From CAZZNY01 sp964655935 (lineage in GTDB: Bacteria > Patescibacteriota > Gracilibacteria > BD1-5 > UBA2023), in contig CAZZNY010000001.1 of NCBI GenBank assembly GCA_964655935.1, positions 62,001-126,000 of the forward strand: a DNA stretch of 64,000 nucleotides, given 5' to 3'. Numbering within the stretch: position 1 is the first letter of the stretch; each line of letters begins with the position of its first letter. Shown here one piece after another: positions 9,646 to 19,362 of the stretch. Position numbers and translations under genes: made by a program. The notes below the pieces were generated by a model. The model was not told the DNA's origin. It saw only the letters and a list, made by a program, of their open reading frames with translations, and did not search any database.

Positions 9646-11460
9646 TTATTTTTTGTTTTTTAAGATTTTTTCTTTGAGTCTTGAAAGTTCTTCGGTATTT
9701 TTTGTGTCTTTCTCGAGCAATTTATTACAGTGTTTCAAAGCTAAATCTATTTTTTTGTAGTGTAATAATATCTCGATAAAACGTGAATGACTTTTGATAT
9801 CGTCTACCCCAATGAGATCAGACTGAAGTTCGAGATCATTATCGTTAGTGGCTGCAAGAATTTCAAGAAAATGTAATAATTCGTTGTGAGAAAAAATATT
9901 ATCTGTATATCATTGATTATAGTATTTTTTTGCGTTTTGAAGATCTTTTAGTTGAAAATAAATCTCACCCAGTATTGTGCACACTTTAGGATAATTAGGA
10001 TTAACCTCTAGAGCTTTCTTGTATTCCTTGATTGCTTCTTGGGTTTTTCAGAGAGCAAGTGAAATATTGCCAAGTCATACATGAGCGACATCTTCGTGTC
10101 ATTCACTCTTGAGAAGTAAGTTATATCATATTTTTGCTTCAGATAACCTTTTTTCTGTACAGAGCCAGCCTGAGAAATTAAGTAATATAGAGGCTTTGAA
10201 TTCAGCATCTTCAGAATAAACCTTTTCTTTTCATAGTACTGGAGAAGCATTATATAGTCGTAATATCTGATTGTAGTGTCACTCCACCTTATCTATTGCT
10301 GTTATTGACTTGAGTTCAGTATAACTTGTGGGATCACAGTAGTACATCATGTCATTTTGCATAGTTACCGTTAGTGCAATATGCTCTTTAGAAATATATG
10401 GTTTGTGAGTAATGTTTAGTTTTTTTAAAATAATGTGTGTTAGTAGGGCTTTGCCAGCGCATATGAATTCCTTATTTTGTAATATATCCCTTGAAGAACT
10501 TCAAGCATGAGATTCCAATATACCTCAGATTTTCGGACCATATTTGTATGCATTGATTATTTTTGTGATTTTACTTACTGTTTCAAACTCAAATTGATGT
10601 AATTTTGCGCTATCTCAGCTTTTTTCTATTAAAGATCGTTCTTTTAATATTTTATCGATTGGAATAAGTTCTTTGAGTGTACCGTTTTCATAAGGACTAG
10701 CAAGATGATCAAAAAGACGATTCGCTCCTTCTTCAAAGGCAAGATTTATTATATAATCTTGAATTTTTGGAATAAGTTTTAGTTCTTGATCCTTGATTTC
10801 TTGTAATTGTTGATTTTCTTCGATTGGATTTACTCATACGTGCTTGAGTACTTGTTCGTGTGAATAAGTTCAAAACAATCGTTCGTAGACGCGAATATAT
10901 TTTTGTATAGCACGTTGGTATTGTTTTTGGAGGGTTTTATTTTGTATTTTTGGTAATGTCGCGCAAAATTCTTCAATTACGCATTCAAGATCTGATTGAA
11001 AAAGAGTGTTAGTGTTTTTTCAGTTTTCTGGATTTTCAGGTAAACGAGAAGTATATGAGAAATTATGAGAGATAACAGTGGGAATATCTCAGATTCTAAG
11101 AGGTTTCGGTAATAAAATGTATGGCTCTTGAATATTGTGGACAAAATCTATGGAAGAAAATCAACAATGTAACTTAGACCATTCTTCTCTTGGTATATAT
11201 TTGACTTCATGAGTAATATTTGTTTTGAGCCATTCCATAAAAAATTTTTCCTCTGTTGCTGAAAGAAATAGTGATTGTTTTAGAATATCGTTTTCTTTTT
11301 TTGTAGTTTTTTGTATAACACTTTGAATTTTTGAAGGTTCATTTGCCTGAAGTGCTTCGGGTGATCATACTAAAAACATTCCAGTAAGCGCAATAGATTT
11401 TGAGACTTGACCTAAATTCATATAGGAAGAACGATGAAATATTGATGTAATTATATACAT
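9646..11460 (-). CDS. Transglutaminase-like/TPR protein (SirB1-like)
   Basis: 604 residues, soluble apart from a weakly hydrophobic start. The middle contains FICAGKALLTHIIL (C334), SKEHIALTV (H360) and YYCDPTSYTEL (D376). This is the Cys-His-Asp order and spacing of transglutaminase-like proteins such as SirB1. The C-terminal third has tetratricopeptide repeats (GLGNISLALGKTQEAIKEY, then LGEIYFQLKDLQNAKKYY). SirB1-type proteins combine the same two parts. The first ~300 residues are unfamiliar. The role is unknown; a protease- or cross-linking-like activity is inference. UGA supplies the TPR glycines. ATG at 11458-11460, TAA at 9646-9648; it is transcribed alone. Confidence 0.65.
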
Positions 11461-11539
11461 TTCTTTATTTTTATGCAAAAATTCATATTTGAATTGTATT
11501 TTTCTCGAAACTCATAGAATGACGGTGTAATTGATCTTA

Positions 11540-11570
11540 AGAATACAAATGGTAATTCTTTTGTATTCTA
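11540..11570. repeat. Intergenic inverted repeat
   Basis: AGAATACAAA and TTTGTATTCT-type arms around GGTAATTC. It lies between the divergent TPR gene and RlmL-like gene, so it is a hairpin of unknown role rather than an obvious terminator. Confidence 0.5.
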
Positions 11571-11607
11571 GATTGCTTCATACTCGCGAGTGATGAAATT
11601 CCTCTGC

Positions 11608-11643
11608 TTTGTAACTATGTAACTTTGTAACCTTGTAACTTCT
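11608..11643 (+). repeat. Tandem TTGTAACTT short repeat upstream of the RlmL-like gene
   Basis: Four imperfect 9-bp units (TTTGTAACTA, TGTAACTTTG, TAACCTTG, TAACTTC) end four bases before the ATG. The same unit family occurs at 14903-14938, 28621-28657, 33356-33386 and 37602-37637, each time touching a start or stop codon. Confidence 0.8.
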
Positions 11644-11646
11644 CCT

Positions 11647-12765
11647 ATGCGTATCCTTGCTACTTGTCCACTTGGACTCGAATCTATCTTAAAAAAAGAA
11701 ATCGAACGAATCGAAGGAAAGATTCTTGAAACGAATGATAAATCCGTTCTTTTTGAAGGTGACTATATGACGATCGCTCGTGCGAATCTCTGGAGTCGTG
11801 TCGGAAATAAAATCTATCTTGAACTTGCTGCTGGAAAAGTGGAATCTTTCGATGATCTTTTTGATCTTGTTTCGACGATAGACTGGAAATCATATCTTGA
11901 ACGAAATCATACGATAAAAGTAAATGCTACAACTATAAAATCTGTTCTGACGAGTGGGCCTGCGATCCAAAGCGTCGCAAAAAAAGCAATTATTTGTAAA
12001 AAACTCTGAAGTCAGACGGGGCTTTTACCAGAAGATCCGAAAGAAGAACCACTTGATATTCTTATTTTTCTTCGAAATGACGAATGCCAGATTCTTCTCA
12101 ATACCTCAGGTGAACCACTCCATAAGCGCGGATATCGTACTGAGACACATGATGCGCCACTCAAAGAAAATTTGGCCGCAGGACTTGTTCTTCTTTCTAA
12201 TTGGAGATTTAAAGAATCTTTCTACGATCCATTCTGTGGATCTGGTACAATCGCTATCGAAGCTGCGATGATTGCTCGAAATATCGCACCAGGAAATCTT
12301 GGTCGAAAATTCGCGATTTCTCGTTTTCCATGGTTCCCACGCGAGATTCTCTCGAACGCAAAACACGAAGCTTCAGAAAAAGTAATGTGAGATAGAACTT
12401 ATTCGATCATTGCTTCGGATATTGATCCACTCTCCATATCTATGTCTCGTCTTCATGCGGAACAAGCGGGAGTTGCCGATACGATTATTTTTGAGACAAA
12501 ACCTTTTGAGACACTTCAGAATCGAAAAGATCTTGTCGGTGCGCTTGTTACGAATCCACCATATGGAATTCGTTTGCATCCAGAAGAACTTGACGAGCTC
12601 TATAAACAAGTAGCTTTGTTATTCCGAGAAAATCCGTATCTTACTGGAGGCGCGATTACATCTTTTGAACAAGCAGGAGAGATTTTTAATTCACGAGATG
12701 GATGGAAGAATCGAAAACTCTATAACGGATGAGAACTCTGTTATTTTTATTCTCGAGCAAAATAG
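11647..12765 (+). CDS. THUMP-domain class I rRNA (guanine-N2) methyltransferase, RlmL-like
   Basis: 372 residues. The N-terminus (MRILATCPLGLESILKKEI) and the next ~150 residues match the ferredoxin-like/THUMP RNA-binding part of RlmL. The C-terminal half is a Rossmann methyltransferase with DPFCGSGTIAIEAA near residue 194 for S-adenosylmethionine and the catalytic NPPYG near 303, typical of N2-guanine or N6-adenine methylation. E. coli RlmL makes m2G2445 in 23S rRNA and carries a second methyltransferase domain that is absent here. Joined across three UGA codons; TAG at 12763-12765. The histidine kinase gene follows 60 bp later. Confidence 0.88.
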
Positions 12766-12825
12766 CCTATTAATTTGCGAGTTTGGATTTAGTATGGTAT
12801 ACTGTTTTTACAGTAATCATACTTT

Positions 12826-14361
12826 ATGTGAGATACATCTAAAATACTCCGGATTTGAATCTTTGATCTGCGTTGGAAGATAGCAGCCACACTTTTTGTG
12901 GTTTTTGCTGTATTTATTGGAGGTTTTTCTTATTTTTCACATTCACTTATCCGTGATCATGATAAAGATGAGACGGAAGAATATCTTGAGCACATCGTAA
13001 AAATAAGCGCGAAAACTCTTGATTTTAAAGCGTTTAAAAACCTTGTAGACAAAGTAAAATGAAAACAGCTCAGTATAGATGAAAAGAGAAAATTAATGCA
13101 ATCTGAAGATTATTTAATTCTTCAAAAACAATTAACTTTTATTAAGTCTATCCGTCCAGAACTTTTTAATTCTATTTATACGCTTATTCCTACGGAAAAT
13201 GAGAACGTTGCTCAATTTGTTATAGATGTTGATGCGATTGATGATTTGTCACAAGTTGGAAAACGTTCAGACTGGCAAGAATGGATTGTTTTTCCGGGGA
13301 ATAACTATGATATTTCTGATCAACTTATCACAAAAAAAGCCCTAAAAGATCATGTGAATGTTGTTGATCCAGAATTAGTGGTCGATCCGATCTGGAATGT
13401 GTCATCGCTTATGTGATTTGCTCCGATCGTCGATCCGGAGACAAATGAATTTCTAGGAACACTTGGAATCGATCTCTATTCCAATAATCTTGATACGAAA
13501 GATGCAGATATTCATGGTATCTTAAATGCCATTACAGCAATTATCATAGGTTTTGCTCTTATTGCTGCGATTTTGTTTACACGAACGATACTACAGGTTC
13601 GTAAAGTACTCGAAGCGAAACAGGCTCTCGAGGAATCATATGAAAAACTCCGTCAGCTTGATGAAAAAAAGAATGAATTTCTCAATATCGCAAGTCATGA
13701 ACTTCGTACGCCGATGACTTCGATCAAGTGATATGCTTCAATGTTGCTAGATGGCGATGTGTGAGATTTACCAGATGAAGCTCGTGAGAGTGTACATGTT
13801 ATTTTTAATCAATCGAAACGCCTTGTACGATTGATTAATGATATGCTTGATATCTCTAAGATCGAAGCTGGAAAATCAGAAGAATTTGTTTTCTTTTCTA
13901 CTAATATTTATAAACTATTTTGGCAGATTCATGATGATTTTATTTCTATTGCAAATGAAAAGAAGATTGAATTGGTTTGGGATGTAAAAATTCCGAATGA
14001 TCTAGAAATCATGATTCCGGCAGATAGATTTCGGCAGGTTATTATTAATCTTCTCGGAAATGCTTTGAAATTTACTCCAGAATCTGGAAAAGTAACCCTG
14101 TTTGCTGAATCTAGTGAGAAAGAGTTTTCATTTAGTATCTCGGATACTTGACCATGAATCGACAAAAAACATTTTGATATTATTTTTGAAAAGTTTGGCC
14201 AAGCAAAAGCTTCGCTTCAATGAAAAACAGAATGAACCGGACTCGGACTCGCGATAGCAAAAGCGATTGTTGAACGAATGGAAGGAAAGATATCTCTTGA
14301 AAGTAAAGTTTGAAAAGGTACGGTATTTAAAGTCATTATTCCGATTAAAAAGAATATTTAA
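12826..14361 (+). CDS. Membrane sensor histidine kinase
   Basis: 511 residues. Two membrane helices (about 16-38 and 230-255) enclose an extracytoplasmic sensor region of ~190 residues. A coiled linker, the dimerisation domain with H291 in SHELRTP, and the ATPase domain follow: N box NLLGNALKF, G1 DTGPGID, F box FEKFGQ, G2 GTGLGLA. Both essential glycines of G1 and the first of G2 are UGA codons, strong support for the code. The start is ATG followed at once by UGA (12826-12831). No response regulator lies next to it, so it is an orphan in this window. A strong terminator follows. Confidence 0.93.
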
Positions 14362-14370
14362 AATAGACGA

Positions 14371-14399
14371 AAAGCCGCTCCTCCTAGGTGCGGCTTTTT
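14371..14399 (+). terminator. Terminator of the histidine kinase gene
   Basis: AAAAGCCGC / GCGGCTTTTT stem with a T run, 10 bp after the stop codon. Confidence 0.85.
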
Positions 14400-14417
14400 G
14401 GTCGATTGCACAGCGGC

Positions 14418-14762
14418 TTAATCAGCAAAGGTGTGTACCTTACCGATAATCGCCAGTGAAAGATTTGGGTGTTGAGGAAGCTCTGGGCAAAGCTGATTCT
14501 TGACTTCACCCGAGTTGGTTTCGATGACGATATTCATGTCATCGACGATGTCGGGAATGTCGACGTAAGAAAATACACGACGTCCTTTTTCCAGCACTTC
14601 CATATGCCAGATGAGTTTGTTGTTGATGAGCAAAGAAACGTGTGTTCCCATGCGTGTGCCGATGTTGCTGACGACTGCTTTAAACCAAGGGTTTTCCTCT
14701 CGGAATCTCCTCAGTAGGGAATCGTCAACACCTTCTTTCAGTACTTCAACTTCTTCGGGCAT
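14418..14762 (-). CDS. Hypothetical protein, 114 aa, foreign codon usage
   Basis: Not recognised. 114 residues beginning MPEEVEVLKEGVDD. An upstream in-frame GTG (14777) exists, but GGAG six bases before the ATG at 14762 makes the ATG the better start. Unlike its neighbours it has no UGA codon and uses GGC, CGC, CTG and CGG-type codons, so its GC content is visibly higher. The protein is soluble, with alternating beta-like stretches (HVSLLINNKLIWHMEVLEKG). It stands alone between a terminator and a repeat. The composition suggests recent transfer from an organism with the standard code, or strong selection. The gene at 43923 looks similar in these respects. Confidence 0.75.
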   Translation of the reverse strand: MPEEVEVLKEGVDDSLLRRFREENPWFKAVVSNIGTRMGTHVSLLINNKLIWHMEVLEKGRRVFSYVDIPDIVDDMNIVIETNSGEVKNQLCPELPQHPNLSLAIIGKVHTFAD

Positions 14763-14902
14763 TCTTATCTCCAGCACTAGTTTTTGTGCGGTGATATATT
14801 ACTTAAAAATCGTATATGTCAAGTGATTTTTTCAAACTTGCTTTTTTATAAAAAATCGTATCATCTTGCTGATTAGATGATTGAAATAAGCTTAGGATGA
14901 CA

Positions 14903-14938
14903 TGCTTTGTAACTATGTAACCTTGTAACTTTGTAGCT
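14903..14938 (+). repeat. Tandem TTGTAACTW short repeat upstream of the ABC-F gene
   Basis: Units CTTTGTAACTATG, TAACCTTG, TAACTTTG, TAGC end six bases before the GTG start. Same family as at 11608. Confidence 0.75.
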
Positions 14939-14943
14939 ATCCC

Positions 14944-16653
14944 GTGAAACATATAAAAATCGACATAACCAATTATGATATTCAATGAACTCAAATTCTT
15001 CGCGATGTTGAGCTTCTTATGAATGAAAATGATCGTGTAGCACTCGTCTGAGGAAATGGAGTAGGGAAGACGACTTTGATGCGAATGATCGCAGGAGATA
15101 TTACTGAATATGACGGTTCTATTAATAACCTTTGAGGAATTTCTATTGGATATCTGGCTCAAATTCATTTCGATGATGAATCTCGAACAGTGCGACAGGA
15201 TCTCGAAGATGCTTTTGATAATCTAAAAAAAATGGAAGCAGAACTCGCGATTCTCGAAGAGAGGATGGCGAGCGAAGAAGACAATGAATCAGTCGTTCAT
15301 GAATATGGAGACTTGCTCCATACATTCCAGATGCATGGTGGATATGAATATCATCATACGGTGAATAAAGTCGCTGATGGACTCGGGATTATCACACTTC
15401 TTGATCGACCACTTTCTCAGGTAAGTGGATGAGAACGAACAAAAGTGGCACTCGCAAAGATTCTTTTATTAGCACCAGATTTTCTCTTGCTCGATGAACC
15501 GACGAACTTTATCGATCTTGCCGGTATCGAATGGCTCGAGAATTATCTTCACTACAAATGGCGAGGTGGATACCTCATCATTAGTCATGATCGTGAATTT
15601 CTCGATAAAACCTGTACCCTGACGGTCGAGATGCAGCCATGTCGTCCAGTGAGTCTCTATCATGGAAATTATACATTTTATATAGAAGAACGAGCGAAGC
15701 GCGAAGCTAAAGCGATCGAAGATTGGGAACACGATCAGGAATTTATAAAAAAAGAAGAAGTACTCATCAATCGATTTCGAGCGGGAAGTCGTGCTGGTTT
15801 TGCGAAGAGTCGCGAGAAGGCTCTCGAAAAACATGAAGAAGTTGAAAAACCTTGGATTCCGATAAAGCCTCGATTTATTTTCACTTTTTCTACGGAATCT
15901 TGAGATAAAGTTCTCTATGCGAAAGAATGTTTTATCGGACGAACCGATCCATTGTTTTTCATCCGAGAAGTCTCTGTGATGCGCGGACAGCGAGTCGGAA
16001 TTATGGGTGATAATGGTTGTGGAAAATCTACGTTTATTAAGACATTTCTCGAAAAAATCGAACCACTTGAAGGTACGCTCCGACAATGAAAATGAGTTGA
16101 GATTGTGTATTATTCTCAGATGCATGAAGAACTTGATCGAGAACTCACACTTCGTGATAACTGCATGAAACATGGACTTGGTCTTACCGATCAACAACTC
16201 ATGGGAATTCTCGGAAATTATCTCTTCAATATCCATGATCTCAATAAAAAAATCGCTCATATGTCAGGATGACAAGTGAGTCGTGCACTTTTTGCGATTA
16301 TCGGACAAAAGCCATCGAATGTTCTCGTATTTGACGAACCGACGAATCATCTTGATTATGACTCTCGAGAGTCGCTCGAGCGCTCACTTCACGAATATAA
16401 AGGAACACTTATATTCATCTCGCACGATCGGTATTTTATCAATAAGATCTCGACACATCTACTTCTCGTACGTAATGATGAGATGATGGTAAGTTATGGA
16501 AATTACGAAGATTTTCAGTATAAAAACTCTCATGGACTCGATCTTGATATGTCACTGTTTCAGTGATGAAGTGAATTAGATACGGTACTTATAGAAAAGG
16601 TTTGACTCAAGGAAGCAAAGAGACTGAAGGAGAAATATGGAAAGAAAAAATAG
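14944..16653 (+). CDS. ABC-F family ATPase
   Basis: 569 residues with two ABC cassettes and no membrane part. Cassette 1: Walker A GGNGVGKTT (36-44), signature VSGGE near 160, Walker B FLLLDEPTN. Cassette 2: Walker A GDNGCGKST near 355, signature MSGGQ near 440, Walker B LVFDEPTNHLD. A charged linker of the ABC-F type (YIEERAKREAKAIEDWEHDQE) lies between them. In each signature and in the first Walker A one glycine is UGA. ABC-F proteins act on the ribosome (translation factors or antibiotic protection). The start is GTG at 14944, because the upstream frame closes at TAA 14926-14928. TAG at 16651. Confidence 0.93.
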
Positions 16654-16671
16654 CCCTTTGGGCTATTTTTT
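16646..16671. terminator. Bidirectional terminator
   Basis: AAAAATAGCCC / GGGCTATTTTT with a three-base loop. The ABC-F stop codon lies in the stem, and the convergent unknown gene ends at 16672. Confidence 0.85.
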
Positions 16672-17415
16672 TTATCGAATTTCCCATAATCAATCGGTTC
16701 ACATTTTACTGAGTGATAATTTTCGATTATTTTGTGTAATATCAGCAAATAAATCATTTCAGCCTTGATCAATACTGATGATAATTTTTTCGTTAGAAAT
16801 AAAACCTGCACTTGAAAGTCGTTCACCTAGAATGTCTAATTTATATCACCTAAAGTCTTTTAGGATATCTTTTCAGAATTCTGCTTTTGAAAAGTTATAA
16901 AGTAATTTTTGAGTGTTTGAAAGATTTTCGTTTGTAGTGCGTAGCAAATTAACGCGTTCATCTTCTATATCACCGATCATATCAAGCCCCAGTTTTTTAT
17001 TTTCACCAGTTCATTCACTAATGCTAAGTAGAGCATTTGGATTAGTTTTACCTCCAATGAGAGTTTGCACAATATGGTCTATAAGAGCATCTGGATATGG
17101 ACAAATTAAATTACCTTTAATGATAAGCTTAAGTTTTCAAGTTGCTTTTTCAAAGCGTTCTAGTGTTTGTTGAGTAGATTTTCTTGCCCTTGAGTCAAGT
17201 ATTTGTCCTCCAAAAGTTATAGTTCCATTTGGTGATATTATAACATCACCATTTGCAATGAGTTTCAACATTTTTCGGTCTTCATTATCTGTCTTTTCAT
17301 GATTTATGTAATCCTTTAGTGTATTTCGTGCTATTTCCATGGGATCATATTCTTTTTCTGGTTTTTTTTCTTGAGAATTTATTGTTTGTGGTTCATTATT
17401 TTGTATTTCAGACAT
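16672..17415 (-). CDS. Hypothetical protein, 247 aa
   Basis: Not recognised. 247 residues with a polar, Lys/Glu-rich N-terminus (MSEIQNNEPQTINSQEKKPE), a beta-rich stretch near 55-75 (NGDVIISPNGTITFGGQILD) and a mixed C-terminal half. There is no signal peptide or membrane helix, so it is probably cytosolic. About eight UGA codons supply glycines, which fits a native gene. It converges with the ABC-F gene and is divergent from the aminopeptidase. No function is suggested. Confidence 0.75.
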
Positions 17416-17552
17416 ATGTTAATATTTAATAAGTAAGTTATGTTAAATACTAACATAATTCTTATGTTTTTGCAAAATATTGAAAACATCTTGGAACTTA
17501 TATTTTTTCTCATACAATATATATGTTTTTTATTCTAATAATCTTTTTTTCA

Positions 17553-18752
17553 ATGTACAAACCTTCTCCTGAAATCCTTAAAAAATATGCAGACGTACTT
17601 ATAAAATTTGCTTTGAATAGCTGAGAATGAGTGAAAAAATGAGAAGTGGTTTGGCTTCGTATGAATGAAAGCGCAAAACCTTTTTTATCTTTTTTGCAAC
17701 AATCGATTCTCGAATCAGGAGCTCATTATATTTTGCAGTATTCTCCAGAAGGAGCAGAAAAAACTTTTTATGATTTTGCTTCTGATGAGCAGATTTCTTT
17801 CTTTCCAGATGAACATTACTTACAGATCGTAAAAACTATTGATCATAGTGTTTTTATAGATTCGACTGATGATAAATATTTACTGAAAGATGTGGTTCCG
17901 ACAAAGCTTATGAATCGACAAAAAGTATTCAAAAACTATATGGAAGCTCGGAATAAAAAAGAAAACGAAGGGAAATTTACCTGGACACTTTGACTCTATG
18001 GTACCGAAGCTATGGCGAGCGACGTGGGACTAACTCTCGAAGAATATTGGGGAGAAATTATTAATGCCTGTTATCTCGATGAAGTCGATCCTATCGCGAA
18101 ATGGCGAGAAGTTTTTGCAGAAAATATCGCTATTCAACAAAAACTCAATGCCTTACAAATCAGAAAAGTTCACGTAGTCGCGGAAGATACAGATCTTTAT
18201 ATTACTATCGGCGAGCAACGCCAGTGGCTCGGAGGAAGCGGAAGAAATATTCCTTCTTTTGAGATTTTTACTTCACCGGATTGGCGAGGAACCAATGGTT
18301 GGATTCGTTTTAATCAACCACTTTACCGATACTGAAATATTATCACAGGAATTCGTCTAGAATTCAAAGATGGAAAAATAATTTCTGCGACCGCCGATAA
18401 AAATGAATCACTCCTTCGAGAAATGATAGCAGTTGAATGAGCTGATAAGATTGGAGAATTCAGTTTGACGGATGGTCGAATGAGTCGAATCACGAAGTTT
18501 ATGGGTGAGACTCTCTATGATGAGAATGTCGGGTGACCTTTCTGAAATACTCATATCGCGGTCGGAGCATCGTACCATGAGACTTTTACGGGAGATGTAA
18601 TCAATGCCTCAAAAGAAGAATTGGCAGCGCTCGGATTCAATGAAAGCGCGATTCATACTGACATTATGTCGACGACTGATCGTACAGTGACTGCTACACT
18701 TGCAGATGGAAGAGAGATGGTGATTTATCAGGATGGAAAGTTTTGTGTGTAG
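17553..18752 (+). CDS. M29-family aminopeptidase (AmpS/PepS/aminopeptidase T type)
   Basis: 399 residues, the usual length for M29 metallopeptidases. Recognisable stretches are the N-terminal LKKYADVLIKFALN, the central GTEAMASDVGLTLEEYW and PSFEIFTSPDW, the metal-site region GETLYDENVGGPFGNTHIAV, ASYHETF, and HTDIMS near the end. The family uses two metal ions to release N-terminal residues from peptides in the cytosol. Several glycines in the metal-site region (VGGPFG) are UGA. ATG at 17553, TAG at 18750-18752. It is followed by a 610-bp region full of palindromic repeats. Confidence 0.9.
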
Positions 18753-19362
18753 TTTATGACACGTCATCCCCGTGAAAACGGGGATCTCATGAATTTCAGC
18801 ACGTTGCCATTGTGAATATAATTCCGTACATCATTTTCGTGAAGGCGAAATAATCATGAATTTTGGAACGTCATTCCCGTGAAAACGGGAATCTCACACA
18901 GAAACATCTAAATATTAATTATTAATGAGAACATGAAAGAAAATAGCTATGTTTACATAACTACAAATAAGCCACAGTGAGTGTTATATATTTGAGTTAC
19001 AAGTAATCTTGTAAAAAGAATATACGAACACAAAAATCACATATTTCAATGATTTACGAAAAAATATGATGTAACGCAGTTGGTTTATTTTGAAGTTCAT
19101 GATAGCATTGAGGCTGCTATTTTGAGAGAAAAACAGATAAAAAAATGGAATCGTGACTGGAAAATTGAGATGATTGAGAAAATGAATAGTGATTGGAAAG
19201 ACCTATATAGTGAGTTAGTGTAAGTTGATTGTGAGATTCCCACTTTCGTGGGAATGACGTTTTTTCAGTACGTCATCCTCGGGCTTGACCCGGGGATCTC
19301 ACGAGGTTACTACTGTCGATGATGAGATTCCCGTTTTCACGGGAATGACGTGCTGGATTATC
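18753..19362. repeat. Palindromic repeat cluster surrounding a GIY-YIG gene
   Basis: Five copies of the hairpin CGTCATYCCCGT..ACGGGRATCTCA lie at 18761-18791 (+), 18868-18898 (+), 19231-19260 (-), 19270-19311 (+, CTCGGGCTTGACCCGGG variant) and 19322-19351 (-). The first two point toward the GIY-YIG gene (18933-19223) from one side, and the third points back from the other. Apart from that gene the region holds nothing else. It lies between two convergent genes. Confidence 0.85.
18933..19223 (+). CDS. GIY-YIG domain endonuclease-like protein
   Basis: 96 residues, the length of stand-alone GIY-YIG proteins (UPF0213/YhbQ type). The motif YVYITTNKPQGVLYIGVTSN, the helix VKRIYEHK with the catalytic Arg and Tyr, and REKQIKKWNRDWKIE with the catalytic Glu are all present. 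UGA gives the glycine before VLYIG, the glycine in YIG and the one in FQGFTKKY. The fold cuts one DNA strand; the natural role of this subfamily is not settled. It is bracketed by inverted copies of a palindromic repeat (18868-18898 and 19231-19260). ATG at 18933; the ATG at 18925 is in another frame. Confidence 0.92.

Noticed and set aside
18933..19223. GIY-YIG gene as a group I intron homing endonuclease
   Set aside because: No intron-like structure or split gene flanks it. It is a short stand-alone GIY-YIG protein between palindromic repeats.
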